Source: Streptomyces sp. CG1 (GTDB taxonomy: Bacteria > Actinomycetota > Actinomycetes > Streptomycetales > Streptomycetaceae). From it: a DNA stretch of 64,000 bases. The stretch lies in assembly GCF_041080625.1 (NCBI RefSeq), contig NZ_CP163518.1, forward strand, positions 10,657,501-10,721,500. The letters run 5' to 3'. This document shows positions 1 through 8,203 of this stretch, piece by piece. The translations under genes and the position numbers were made by a program. Position 1 is the first letter of the stretch; each line of letters begins with the position of its first letter. The notes beneath the pieces were generated by a model that was not told where the DNA came from, made no database searches, and saw only the letters and a program-made list of their open reading frames with translations.

Positions 1-69
1 GCGTGCGTTGGCCGTCGGGCCGGCGCTTCAGTGCTTGGCTCCCTCACAAAGCCGTTCTCGTGACGGACG

Positions 70-801
70 TTACGCGGTCGGCTTCGAGGAGCGGCTGGCA
101 GCCGCGGCATAGATGTGGATGGTGCCGTCGAGTTCGCGCACGGGGAGTCGCGGCAGCGCGGGCAGGGGCTCGCCGGATTGGTGCGGGCGCGTCAGGTTCA
201 CGCCGGCGAGGCTGAAGGTCGCTCCGTGGCACGGGCAGGCGAGTTTGTCGTGTGCGCTGTCGAGGTCGAGTCGGCAGCCTTGATGGGTGCAGTTGCCCGA
301 GACGGCACGGATGCGCCCGTCGGTACGGCGGACGAATCCGGTTACTGTGCCCAGGTCGAAGGCGACGACGGCCCCTTCGGGGACCTCGGTGGTTTGGGCG
401 ACCGGCTGCCAGCTGCCGGTCACGGGGACGAGTTCTGCGGACGGGCCGGGCTGCTGTGCCTGCGTGCCCTCCTCGCGTCGTTGGAGGAACTGGTCCGCGG
501 CCATGCCGGCCAGCGCGCCGGTGGCGGTGAGCGCGCCCGCAGCCAGGAGTCGACGGCGTGGCGGTGTGCGCCATTCCGGCTGTGGTGTGGGCGTGGCCGC
601 CTGTGCCTGCTCGTGTTCGCGCAACTGGTGGCGCAGCCGGTCGACGAACGCGGGGGCGGGTCCCTGAGCGTCCGGTCCGGCGGCCGCCAGGTCAATGGCG
701 GTGCGCACCAGGGCCAGTTCGTCCTCGGTGGCTGCGAACGGCTTGGGGCGGCGCCGGCCGAGCAGCCGTTCCACGTAGCGGTCTACTGCCTGCCGTCTCA
801 T
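70..801 (-). CDS. Membrane-anchored Rieske [2Fe-2S] protein with an anti-sigma-like N-terminus
   Basis: A 243-residue protein in three parts. Residues 1-70 form a charged, helical cytoplasmic stretch rich in Glu, Gln and Arg. Residues 82-104 are one hydrophobic segment led by RRRLL, a Tat-like signal anchor. Residues 120-235 form a Rieske domain with both cluster motifs, CTHQGC (171-176) and CPCHG (189-193), so the two Cys and two His ligands are present. Rieske domains carry one electron at high potential. Its start overlaps the stop of the ECF sigma gene by four bases (ATGA), so the two are translationally coupled. A membrane partner directly behind an ECF sigma gene is usually its anti-sigma factor; a Rieske domain in that place suggests a redox-sensing partner, which is inference. 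It could instead be a simple electron carrier. Confidence 0.9.
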   Translation of the reverse strand: MRRQAVDRYVERLLGRRRPKPFAATEDELALVRTAIDLAAAGPDAQGPAPAFVDRLRHQLREHEQAQAATPTPQPEWRTPPRRRLLAAGALTATGALAGMAADQFLQRREEGTQAQQPGPSAELVPVTGSWQPVAQTTEVPEGAVVAFDLGTVTGFVRRTDGRIRAVSGNCTHQGCRLDLDSAHDKLACPCHGATFSLAGVNLTRPHQSGEPLPALPRLPVRELDGTIHIYAAAASRSSKPTA

Positions 802-1373
802 GGCGCTTCCCCTTCCTTGTCGGCCTTGTTCTCCACGCGGGCGGCCGCGCGCAAGGCGCGGTGCTGGAGGACCTTGGCGTTCGCGACCGTGACTCCGAGT
901 TCCGTTGCGGCCTGCCGGATGGTGTACCCGCGCAGGAATCTCAGGACAAGAATCTGCCGGTACCGTTCCGGTAGCGCGTCCAGGATTCGCTGGGCATGCG
1001 CGCCGGCACCGGCGTTGTCGGCCTCCCCGGCGCCGGGTGCCTGATCGGCGAGGTCGACGTCGTCGGGGTCGATCTCGGTGACCTGGCGGCCCAGAGTGCG
1101 CCGCCAGTGCTCGGCGAGCACGGTACGCGCGGTAGCCGTCAGATAGGCGCGTACCTGGCCGATCTCGGCTCCGGGGCGCAACGGCCCGAGCGCGGCCGTG
1201 AACACCTGCGAGGTCAGGTCCTCGGCGTCCGGGCGGTTGCCGACCTTCGCGAACATCAACCGGTAGATCCGCCCCACGTTGTCAGCGTAGATCGCCTCCC
1301 AGTCGGGATACACCGCCCACGGCAGTACCGAGGGGCGGGCTGGCGGCACCGCGGTGTCAGCCCGCGAGATCAT
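798..1373 (-). CDS. ECF-type RNA polymerase sigma factor
   Basis: A 191-residue sigma-70 family protein of the extracytoplasmic-function class, with only regions 2 and 4. Region 2 contains the helix around NRPDAEDLTSQVF and region 4 contains LPERYRQILVLRFLRGYT followed by a helix-turn-helix (IRQAATELGVTVANAKVLQHRAL). No C-terminal extension is seen. The ATG at 1373 is preferred; a GTG at 1421 would add 16 poorly conserved residues. It overlaps the Rieske gene and lies divergent from the cupredoxin operon, so it probably transcribes itself and that operon. The inverted repeat at 1502-1553 sits between them. Confidence 0.9.
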   Translation of the reverse strand: MISRADTAVPPARPSVLPWAVYPDWEAIYADNVGRIYRLMFAKVGNRPDAEDLTSQVFTAALGPLRPGAEIGQVRAYLTATARTVLAEHWRRTLGRQVTEIDPDDVDLADQAPGAGEADNAGAGAHAQRILDALPERYRQILVLRFLRGYTIRQAATELGVTVANAKVLQHRALRAAARVENKADKEGEAP

Positions 1374-1501
1374 GCCTCGGCCGACCTGTCTGAGCGCTGC
1401 GAACCTCCGGCGACCGACCACGGCTCATGGTAGAGCGCGGCGTGCACCCGATCTGTTCTCTCGGCATCAATCGCCCCTCCGTCGATTCTCCCCGCCCAGA
1501 G

Positions 1502-1553
1502 ATACGGGCGAGGGTTACAGCCGTGCGCGATGCCGGTGTAACCCCGTCCGTAT
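1502..1553. promoter_or_regulatory. Long inverted repeat between the divergent sigma/Rieske and cupredoxin operons
   Basis: The left arm ATACGGGCGAGGGTTACA (1502-1519) and right arm TGTAACCCCGTCCGTAT (1537-1553) are near-perfect reverse complements around a 17-base spacer. Each arm carries a GTTACA/TGTAAC core like ECF -35 elements with an outward CGTAT. The symmetry would suit two divergent promoters read by the same sigma factor, or an operator. The assignment is by position and symmetry only. Confidence 0.5.
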
Positions 1554-1664
1554 CCCTCTTGCGACGGCGGCGGGCCGCGGCAGAAGCGTCTCGCCGCCAC
1601 ACGCCGAAAACCACTTCGAGGACTTCATCCGCGCCCGTTCAAGGCCGATCAGAAAGCTGAGCCA

Positions 1665-2195
1665 ATGAACAACTCCCTTCCGGTGCGCCGAGCCGGCGCC
1701 GCGGCCGTGCTGCTCGCGGCGGCCGGGCTGACCCTGGCCGCATGCGCCGGCCCCGCGCACAGCACCGCGTCGACCACGGCCACCGCCATCACGCCTGGCT
1801 CCAGCGAGTCGAGCCTGGCCGGGATGCCCGGCGCCACCGCAACCGGCGTCGCCGCGCAGCCATCCGCACCCGCTTCTATGCCCACGATGCTGATGCCGAC
1901 GAGCGGCGGCGCGCGGACACCGGCCGCGGCACCGGTTGTCACCGACAGCGTGGCCATCAACAACTTCGCCTTCGCGCCCGCCTCCATCACGGTGAAGGTC
2001 GGCACCAAGGTGACCTGGACCAACCAGGACACCGACGCGCACACCGTCACCGGCCAGAACAACGCCGGGCTGCTGAACTCGCAGCCGTTGAACACCGGGC
2101 AGAGCTACTCGTACACGTTCACCACACCGGGCACCTACAGCTACCTGTGCACCATCCACCCGTTCATGACGGCCACGGTGACGGTGACCCGGTGA
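1665..2195 (+). CDS. Cupredoxin-domain lipoprotein (plastocyanin-like)
   Basis: A 176-residue exported lipoprotein. The signal ends in a lipobox, LAAC, with Cys27 as the lipidated residue. A Thr/Ser/Pro/Ala-rich linker follows to about residue 85. The last 90 residues form a blue-copper fold beginning VAINNFAFAPASITVKVG. Type 1 copper ligands are visible as His in DAHTV and as Cys, His and Met in YLCTIHPFM. The protein should bind one copper ion outside the membrane and shuttle electrons. Its stop overlaps the start of the metallophosphoesterase (GTGA), so the three plus-strand genes form one operon opposite the sigma factor. Confidence 0.92.
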   Translation: MNNSLPVRRAGAAAVLLAAAGLTLAACAGPAHSTASTTATAITPGSSESSLAGMPGATATGVAAQPSAPASMPTMLMPTSGGARTPAAAPVVTDSVAINNFAFAPASITVKVGTKVTWTNQDTDAHTVTGQNNAGLLNSQPLNTGQSYSYTFTTPGTYSYLCTIHPFMTATVTVTR

Positions 2196-3121
2196 CCGCC
2201 CCTATGACCCGACGCCAGTTCGCACGCCATGCGGGCTGGTTCGGCGCCGCCGTGGTGCTGAGCGTCACCGGGGGAGAGGTCGTCAGCCACATCGCCGACT
2301 CGCGCGACAGCATCGCCGCCGCGACGAACGGCGATGCCGGCGCCCTGCGCTTCGTGCAGATCTCCGACAGCCACATCGGCTTCACCGGGCCCGCCAACAC
2401 CGACGTCACCGGCTCCTTCGCCCGCGCCATCGACCAGGTCAACACCTTGGGATTCCGACCGGACTTCGTCATGCACACCGGCGACCTGACCCACCTGTCC
2501 ACCCCGGCACAGTTCGACCAGGTCAAGCAGATGATGAGCGCACTGCGCACCGACCGCGTGTTCACGGTCCCCGGCGAGCACGACTCCGTGGACGACCACG
2601 GCCGCGCCTACCGGCAGACTTTCGCCCGCGGTACCGAGGGCGACGGCTGGTACAGCTTCGACACACACGGCGTGCACTTCATCGCGCTCGTCAACACCCT
2701 CAGCCTGGAGAAGCTCGGACACCTCGGCACCGATCAGATCGACTTCGTGCGCCGCGACGTCGCCGGCCTGTCCGCCGACACCCCGATCGTCGTGTTCAGC
2801 CACATCCCACTGTTCGCCATGTACCCGCAATGGGGCTGGTCCACCGACGACGCGCTGCAGGTCCTCCGCCTCCTCAAGCCATTCTCCTCCGTCACCGCAC
2901 TCAACGGGCACGTCCACCAGTTGTTCAGCCGAGTGGAAGGCAACGTCACCTTCCACTCCGCCACCACGACCGCCTACCCGCTGCCCAAGCCCGGCCAGGC
3001 CCCCGCACCGACCCCGCAGGTGCTCCCGGCCCGCCAACTGCGCACCGCCCTCGGCATCCGCACCGTCGAATACCGACAGGGCACCACCCCACTGGCGATC
3101 ACCGATCAGGAGCTGGCATGA
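2192..3121 (+). CDS. Tat-exported calcineurin-like metallophosphoesterase
   Basis: A 309-residue protein with a twin-arginine signal (MTRRQFARHAGWFGAAVV) just after the start. The GTG at 2192 overlaps the cupredoxin stop; an ATG at 2204 is an alternative that keeps the whole signal. Metal-binding motifs of the calcineurin-like family follow in order: ISDSHIG, HTGDLTH, PGEHDS (the usual GNHD with Asn replaced by Glu), FSHIP and NGHVHQ. These bind two metal ions that hydrolyse phosphomono- or diesters, here outside the cell. The Asn-to-Glu change in the third motif may alter metal preference. The substrate is unknown. Downstream it overlaps the membrane protein by ATGA. Confidence 0.9.
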   Translation: MTAPMTRRQFARHAGWFGAAVVLSVTGGEVVSHIADSRDSIAAATNGDAGALRFVQISDSHIGFTGPANTDVTGSFARAIDQVNTLGFRPDFVMHTGDLTHLSTPAQFDQVKQMMSALRTDRVFTVPGEHDSVDDHGRAYRQTFARGTEGDGWYSFDTHGVHFIALVNTLSLEKLGHLGTDQIDFVRRDVAGLSADTPIVVFSHIPLFAMYPQWGWSTDDALQVLRLLKPFSSVTALNGHVHQLFSRVEGNVTFHSATTTAYPLPKPGQAPAPTPQVLPARQLRTALGIRTVEYRQGTTPLAITDQELA

Positions 3122-3543
3122 ACGACACCCCCGCGCGGACCGGAACCCGCCCGCCCGCAGCGGCGAGGCTGCTCACCGCCGCCGCCGGTGCGACGCTCGC
3201 CGCCAGCGGCGCCGTCCACGCCCAGCTCTACCTCGACGGCTACCGCTCCCTGCACGCTGTCGGCGTCCTGTTCCTGCTCCAAGCCGCGGCCTCCTTCAGC
3301 CTCGGAGCGCTCCTTGTGGCAGGAGCGCTCCTCCGGCCTCCTGTAGTCATCCACCTTGCCGCAGCGGGCACGGCCCTCGGCGCGCTCACCGGCTTCGCCG
3401 CCTCACGCACCATAGGCGTCTTCGGATTCATCGGACACGGCCTGCAACCCGCGCCGCAGGCGGTCATCAGCATCGTCACCGAATGCGTAACCGTGCTGGC
3501 GCTGCTGGCGGCCGGATATCAGGCTTCGACCCATCGGGCGTGA
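3118..3543 (+). CDS. Small four-helix membrane protein of the cupredoxin operon
   Basis: A 141-residue protein with four predicted transmembrane helices: about residues 13-33, 42-64, 73-93 and 108-128. It has no recognised domain. The ATG overlaps the metallophosphoesterase stop (ATGA). Its fixed place behind a cupredoxin and an exported phosphoesterase suggests that it anchors or supports them. The last residues run into IS5 transposase remnant sequence from about 3530, so its natural C-terminus may have been trimmed. Confidence 0.75.
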   Translation: MNDTPARTGTRPPAAARLLTAAAGATLAASGAVHAQLYLDGYRSLHAVGVLFLLQAAASFSLGALLVAGALLRPPVVIHLAAAGTALGALTGFAASRTIGVFGFIGHGLQPAPQAVISIVTECVTVLALLAAGYQASTHRA

Positions 3544-4248
3544 CCGCGTTCCGCCGGTTCACCGAGTGGTCCCAGGCTCGGGTGTGGGCCGAGCTGCACC
3601 GTCTGATCCTGGACGAACTCGGCGGCCAGGGTGAGCTGGACTGGTCGCGGTGCGCCATCGACTCCGTGAGTGTCCGGGCGGTCAAAGGGTGCCCGGTGAC
3701 AGCACCCTTTCGATCATGACTGGCTGGGCCACAGAATCATGCCGGGACCGGGGGCCGGGAGCCCCGTTGCGGGGCCACGAAGAAGGTAACGGGCCTCTGA
3801 CCGGACCGAATCCGACCGATCGCGGCAAGAGCGGATCGAAGATCCACCTCATCGTCGATCGCCACGGCATGCCCATCTCGGTGGGCATATCCGCAGCCAA
3901 CACCCATGACAGTCAAGCCCTGCAGGCGCTCATGCAAGGCATCCCGCCGATCCGCTCACGGCGCGGGCCACGACGCCGACGCCCGGCCAAGCTGCACGCT
4001 GACAAGGGCTGCGACTACCCCCACCTGCGGCGATGGTTACGCACGCGCGGCATCATCCCTCGCATTGCTCGCCGCGGCATCGAGAACTCCACACACCTGG
4101 GCCGACACCGCTGGGTCGTCGAACGCACCATCGCCTGGCTCACCGGCTGCCGGCGCCTGCACCGCCGCTACGAGCGCAAGCCTGACGACTCCTGGCCTTC
4201 ACCGCGATCGCAGCCGTCCTCATCTGCTACCGCAGACTCCCCAAATGA
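3544..4248 (+). pseudogene. IS5-family transposase, 5'-truncated and frameshifted
   Basis: Three reading frames together give the middle and end of an IS5-type DDE transposase. The first piece has the core leading to LDWSRCAIDSVSVRAVKG, where the catalytic Asp lies. After about 85 bases of unrelated sequence a second piece resumes with LTGPNPTDRGKSGSKIHLI and runs through HADKGCDYPHLRRWLR to GRHRWVVERTIAWL. A final frameshift near 4190 shifts the tail, which ends LICYRRLPK at the TGA at 4246. The N-terminal third is missing. It lies directly against the end of the small membrane protein gene. Confidence 0.85.
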
Positions 4249-4334
4249 AATGACTTGTAAGGCATGGGCATGGTACTCCGCCGGCTGGTGGCTGAAGGTG
4301 GCCCCTGTGAAGCCATGGCTTCTGAGCGGCATGC

Positions 4335-5972
4335 TTGGATGTGTTGGTGATCGTTAACGCACAGGAAACATCCGAGTCGCGGACGTACGTGGACCGCATT
4401 CTGGAGCACTGGTGCAAGGACGAGGACGCTGAGGCGCTTGTCCAGGGGACGCATCGGCTGACCAGGGGGGAGGCTCGGCGGCGGCTGTTCAGGTTGGGGC
4501 ATGCGCTGCGCGGGCAGGGGCTCGTGCCCGGCGACGGAGTGGGGCTGTTCCTGGCCAACCGCGTGGACTCCGTCCTGGTGCAGCTCGCCGTCCATCTCAT
4601 CGGCTGCCGCGTCGTGTTCCTGCCGCCCGAGCCAGGGCCCGGCGAGCTCGCCGCGCTGGTCGAGCAGTCCCGGGCGCGTGCCGTGGTCACCGACCCGCTC
4701 TTCGCGCAACGGGCCGCCGACGCGGCCGGCCGCAGCGTCCACGCCCCCGTACTGCTCAGCCTCGGGCCCTGTGAGCAGCGGTGCACAGACCTGCTGGCCC
4801 TGGCGGCCGAGTGCCCGGCCGTGCGCCCCGACGGCGTGCCCGCCCCGGGAGCGGACGAAGCCGTCACCGTCCTCTACACCGGCGGAACTCTGGGCCGCCC
4901 CAAGCTCGCCGCGCACAGTCACCGGCTTTACGACGCGCTGGTGGACCTGGTGGAAGACGCCCCACAGAACTCCCGCCCCGCGGTCTTCCCGGCCATGAAC
5001 CAGGGCACGGACAGGGTGCTCGCCTCCACGCTGCTCACGCACGGCAGCGGCCACCTCACCTCGGTCCAGGCTCTCGTGACAGGGTCCGCCCTCGTCGTGC
5101 TGCCCGAGTTCGAAGCGGGCGCGGCGCTGACGGTACTGCGCCAGGAGCGGATCACCGCCACCATGTTCGTACCGCCCATGCTGTACGCGGTTCTCGACCA
5201 CCCGGAGTGCGAGCCGAACGCCCTGCCCGCGCTGCGGCGGATCGTTGTCGGCGGCGCGGCCACGTCCCCCAGCCGGCTGCAGCAGGCGGTCAAGGTGTTC
5301 GGGCCCGTGCTCAGCCAGGGCTATGGGCAGTCGGAGGCGCTCGGTATCACCGCGTTCGGCGCGGAGGATCTCGCCTCGGAGGCAGCCCGCCGCCCCGAGC
5401 TCTGGCGCAGCTGCGGTCGCGCGATATCCGGCGTCGAGATCGAGATCCGTGGTGAGGACAGCACGGCGGCACTGCCCGTCAGACAGGTCGGCGAGGTGTG
5501 CGTCCGTGGCGAGACGGTGATGCTCGGCTACTACGAGGACCCGGAGCGCACCGCGGCGGCACTGCACGACGGCTGGCTGCGCACCGGGGACATGGGGTAT
5601 CTCGACGCCGAGGGGTACCTCTATCTCGTCGACCGGGCCAAGGACATCATCGTCACCGGCAGCACCAGCGACAACGTCTACTCCAGGGTCCTGGAGGACT
5701 TCCTGCTCACACTGCCCGGTGTGCGCAACGCGGCGGCACTGGGTGTGCCCGACGAGGAGTACGGCGAGGCCGTACAGATCTTCCTGGCCACGGCCGAGAG
5801 CGCTGACGTCGACCCGGAGGCGGTCGGCGCGGCGGTGACCGCCGAGTTGGGAGAGTTGTACACGCCCCGCAAGACGGTGCTGCTGGACCGCCTGCCGACG
5901 ACCAAGGTCGGCAAGGTGGACAAGAAGGCCCTGCGCGCCGCGTGGACGAGCGGGGACTTGGATACGCCGTAG
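4335..5972 (+). CDS. AMP-forming acyl/aryl ligase of the ANL superfamily
   Basis: A 545-residue adenylating enzyme. Core motifs appear in order: the phosphate loop as LYTGGTLGRPKLA (normally TSGTTGxPKG), GYGQSE, GWLRTGDMG, DRAKDIIVTG, and a C-terminal Lys in TTKVGKVDKKALR that drives adenylation. It should activate a carboxylic acid with ATP and pass it to a thiol such as CoA or a carrier protein. Two motifs deviate: Ser to Gly in the P-loop and NVYSRVLE in place of NVYPxEVE. TTG and GTG codons at 4335-4347 are all possible starts, and no clear ribosome site decides between them. There is no carrier protein or synthase nearby, so the substrate cannot be guessed. Confidence 0.88.
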   Translation: MDVLVIVNAQETSESRTYVDRILEHWCKDEDAEALVQGTHRLTRGEARRRLFRLGHALRGQGLVPGDGVGLFLANRVDSVLVQLAVHLIGCRVVFLPPEPGPGELAALVEQSRARAVVTDPLFAQRAADAAGRSVHAPVLLSLGPCEQRCTDLLALAAECPAVRPDGVPAPGADEAVTVLYTGGTLGRPKLAAHSHRLYDALVDLVEDAPQNSRPAVFPAMNQGTDRVLASTLLTHGSGHLTSVQALVTGSALVVLPEFEAGAALTVLRQERITATMFVPPMLYAVLDHPECEPNALPALRRIVVGGAATSPSRLQQAVKVFGPVLSQGYGQSEALGITAFGAEDLASEAARRPELWRSCGRAISGVEIEIRGEDSTAALPVRQVGEVCVRGETVMLGYYEDPERTAAALHDGWLRTGDMGYLDAEGYLYLVDRAKDIIVTGSTSDNVYSRVLEDFLLTLPGVRNAAALGVPDEEYGEAVQIFLATAESADVDPEAVGAAVTAELGELYTPRKTVLLDRLPTTKVGKVDKKALRAAWTSGDLDTP

Positions 5973-6255
5973 GGTCCCTTGTCGTGGCGGCACCCCGGCC
6001 GATGCGCAGTCAAGTGCCCGGGATGACAGGGTCTTTGTGGCGCAACTCGACCGGCCGCGCCCCAGGGGCACCTGGAGCCTCAGGATGCCGTACTGCGGAG
6101 GCCGCCCGCGGCGAGCGCATCCGGCGTGCTGCCCTCCTTGGGAGTCTTGGACGCGGTGGCCGCTGGCTGCGTGTCGGGCTGTCGCTCCTGATCCACGCGT
6201 GTCCGGCGATCAGCTGATCGACCACACCCAGGAGTTCCCCGGGGCGTGGGATCGC
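5973..6255. other. Convergent intergenic stretch, no gene seen
   Basis: This spacer lies between the ends of the ligase and SodC-like genes. No convincing coding frame, RNA gene or strong hairpin was seen. Confidence 0.5.
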
Positions 6256-6870
6256 CTACGAGAAGGGGGCGGTGAGGCAGGCGAGACGGTCGCCGGCCAT
6301 GCCGGCCTTGCCGGGTTCGGTGCTGGTGCGATGCGCATGGATCACCACGGAGTTCGCCCCGTCCTTGCGGAAGGCCCACTTCACGTGCGAGGTCATGGTG
6401 GCCTCACCCTTGGCATTGGTCGTGAAGTCCAGCCAGACCTCATTGTTCTTGTTGGCGTACGCGGGGTCGACCGAAGGCTGCACCGGGTCCTTCTTGTCCT
6501 GGTAGTGCGGACCGGAGTCGGCGGGCTTCGCCCCGCACGCCTTGGCGTGCACGTGGGAACCGTACGAGCGGTTGGGGCGCAGCCCCGACACGGCGAGGGT
6601 GATCTCCCTTCCCCCGTCCTCGGCCTTGGACGTGATGGTGGCCTTCGCCCCGGTCGGCACGAGGCCGGTGTTGTAGGTGACCCCTGCGGGCTGTTTACCG
6701 GAGGCGGCCGGGGCCGCGAACGCGGCCGAGGCCAGCGACGCGGCGCTGGTACCGGAACTCGCCGTGGCCGTCGGTGTCCCTGCCCCGGAAGCCGACGAGG
6801 CGGAGGAGCAGGCGGCCAGACCGCCGGTCATCACCATCGCCCCCGCAAGAACCGCAACAGAATGGCGCAT
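6256..6870 (-). CDS. sodC: Cu/Zn superoxide dismutase-like lipoprotein
   Basis: A 204-residue exported lipoprotein. The signal ends in GGLAAC, a lipobox. A Ser/Ala/Thr linker reaches about residue 55. The SodC-type beta barrel follows, with the metal-binding pair in SYGSHVHAKACG, a third His in SGPHYQ, a conserved NEVWLDFTTN, and the last ligand region SVVIHAHRT. A Cys in KACG and one in RLACL could form the family disulfide. It would detoxify superoxide at the cell surface. The typical Asp/His spacing of the zinc site is less clear, so a copper-only or non-enzymatic form is possible. A strong hairpin sits 44 bases upstream. Confidence 0.85.
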   Translation of the reverse strand: MRHSVAVLAGAMVMTGGLAACSSASSASGAGTPTATASSGTSAASLASAAFAAPAASGKQPAGVTYNTGLVPTGAKATITSKAEDGGREITLAVSGLRPNRSYGSHVHAKACGAKPADSGPHYQDKKDPVQPSVDPAYANKNNEVWLDFTTNAKGEATMTSHVKWAFRKDGANSVVIHAHRTSTEPGKAGMAGDRLACLTAPFS

Positions 6871-6913
6871 CTCTGTTCTCCTCGTGTGGACCGCGGCCCA
6901 TGACCAGTCGGGG

Positions 6914-6957
6914 CACCCGCTCCTCCCCGATGAGAACCCATCGGGGAGGAGCGGGTG
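6914..6957. terminator. Perfect 19-bp hairpin upstream of the SodC-like gene
   Basis: The arms at 6914-6932 (CACCCGCTCCTCCCCGATG) and 6939-6957 are exact reverse complements around a six-base loop, AGAACC. No U-tract follows, as is usual for actinomycete hairpin terminators. It could insulate the SodC-like gene from minus-strand read-through, or form part of its 5' leader. Confidence 0.7.
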
Positions 6958-7184
6958 GATGGGGGCCGCATGAGCTCCCGGGCACGACGTCCCAGGGGCG
7001 CGCTTCTACCTTCCCTCCGCCCGAGCCCTGCCCGCCCTCCTGGATACGCCGTCCAGGTGATGCAGGGCGGCTACCGCGTGGACAGTCACGGGTATCAGGG
7101 GGTTGAGGAACATCCGTGTCAGATCGTGCGCTAAGCCTTCCCGGCTCTGATCGGCGCTTTGACCTGGGCTGATCGTACGGCGGG

Positions 7185-7390
7185 TCATTCTCCGCCCATT
7201 CCTCGGCCGGCACCTTCACTCGCTCGGCCACGTACGCCGCCGCAGCGGCCGGAACCTCCCTGGCCGACTCCGGGAACCGCTCCTCCACCTCGAAGAACGT
7301 CAGCAACAGCGCAATGCCGGGCCGAGTCGCCCCGGACTTGTTCCGCACCTGCTTCATGTCGTCTTCGAGCAGTGTCCAGGCCTCGATCAT
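7185..7390 (-). pseudogene. Tn3-family transposase, N-terminal remnant
   Basis: About 66 residues match the start of Tn3-type transposases (DUF4158 region): EAWTLLEDDMKQVRNKSGA, LLLTFFEVEERFPESAREVP and YVAERVKVPAEEWAE. The frame then turns into unrelated sequence and the remaining 900 or so residues are missing. No Tn3 inverted repeat or resolvase gene was seen nearby. Confidence 0.75.
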
Positions 7391-7544
7391 GTCCTCCGGC
7401 TCAAAGTCCTGCCGCGCCCGCGCTCCTCCACCGGGACCGAGATCACTCGTTCAGCTCAACGAGGCGCCCAGCAAGGGGAAACGAGACCAAGGAAGTCATG
7501 CGGCGCTACATGTCCGTTCGCCGTAGCTATACGACAACAGGGCC

Positions 7545-8043
7545 GTGACCAGGATGGCCGACGGTCGGCATCCGTCCTCACGCGCCAGATGGATCTTCGT
7601 CGTGGGTCCGCCACGTGAACGGCCGAGCGCCTTGTCGGGACGATGCCGGGCGGGGCGACGGTGTCGCCCCGGTATCACAGCCAACCGGTGGTGGGCTCCG
7701 GCGGCGTGCTGGTGGGCACGGCACACTGTGGAGTCCACGCTCACTGCACTCCAGTCGATCCTGCTTTCTGCCTCTGCGTCAGTCTGGACGGAGCGCACTA
7801 TTCTCTCCCAGGTGCCGTCGGCCGACCTTCGGCGACGGCGATCGTGGCACGTCTTCCACTTCCCGGATCGCGCGGGCAGTTCCCGCCACGGATGACGGTC
7901 CGCTGACGGAAGAGGATGCCGTTGATGGCGGTGCGGTGGTTCTTCCAACGCCCGCACCGTCCCGCCCTCTTCGGCAGGTGCGGCTCCAGCCGAGCCCACT
8001 CTGCGTCCGGCAGATCACTGCGCCCCACACCGGCCGGAACCAC
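7545..8043 (-). pseudogene. IS5-family transposase, frameshifted and 3'-truncated
   Basis: One frame (from 8043) gives the N-terminus LPDAEWARLEPHLP with NHRTAINGILFRQRT. A second frame then gives WRELPARSGKWKTCHDRRR, DGTWERIVRSVQTDAEAE and IDWSAVSVDSTVCRAHQHAA, which holds the first catalytic Asp. It continues to GRSRGGPTTKIHLA and stops being alignable near 7550. The C-terminal DDE portion is absent. Confidence 0.85.
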
Positions 8044-8203
8044 ATGAACGTAGACCAGTCACACGACCCGTCGGACGCTGAGGCTTTTCCATGCCGGCTT
8101 CGTCGCTGGACTACGGCGGCCTTGCGATGACGCGAGCCGGAGTCCGCAGTGCCCCGAGGACGGAGCAGACCGTCGTGCCATGTACTCCGGACGGCCCGCG
8201 GTG

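Noticed and set aside
4335..5972. The AMP ligase as part of a biosynthetic cluster
   Set aside because: No carrier protein, synthase, or tailoring genes lie beside it; the neighbours are a transposase remnant and a SodC-like gene.
4227..6071. A 614-codon open frame on the minus strand
   Set aside because: It lies antisense to the AMP ligase, which has all family motifs. The minus-strand peptide is Arg/Gly-rich with no domain.
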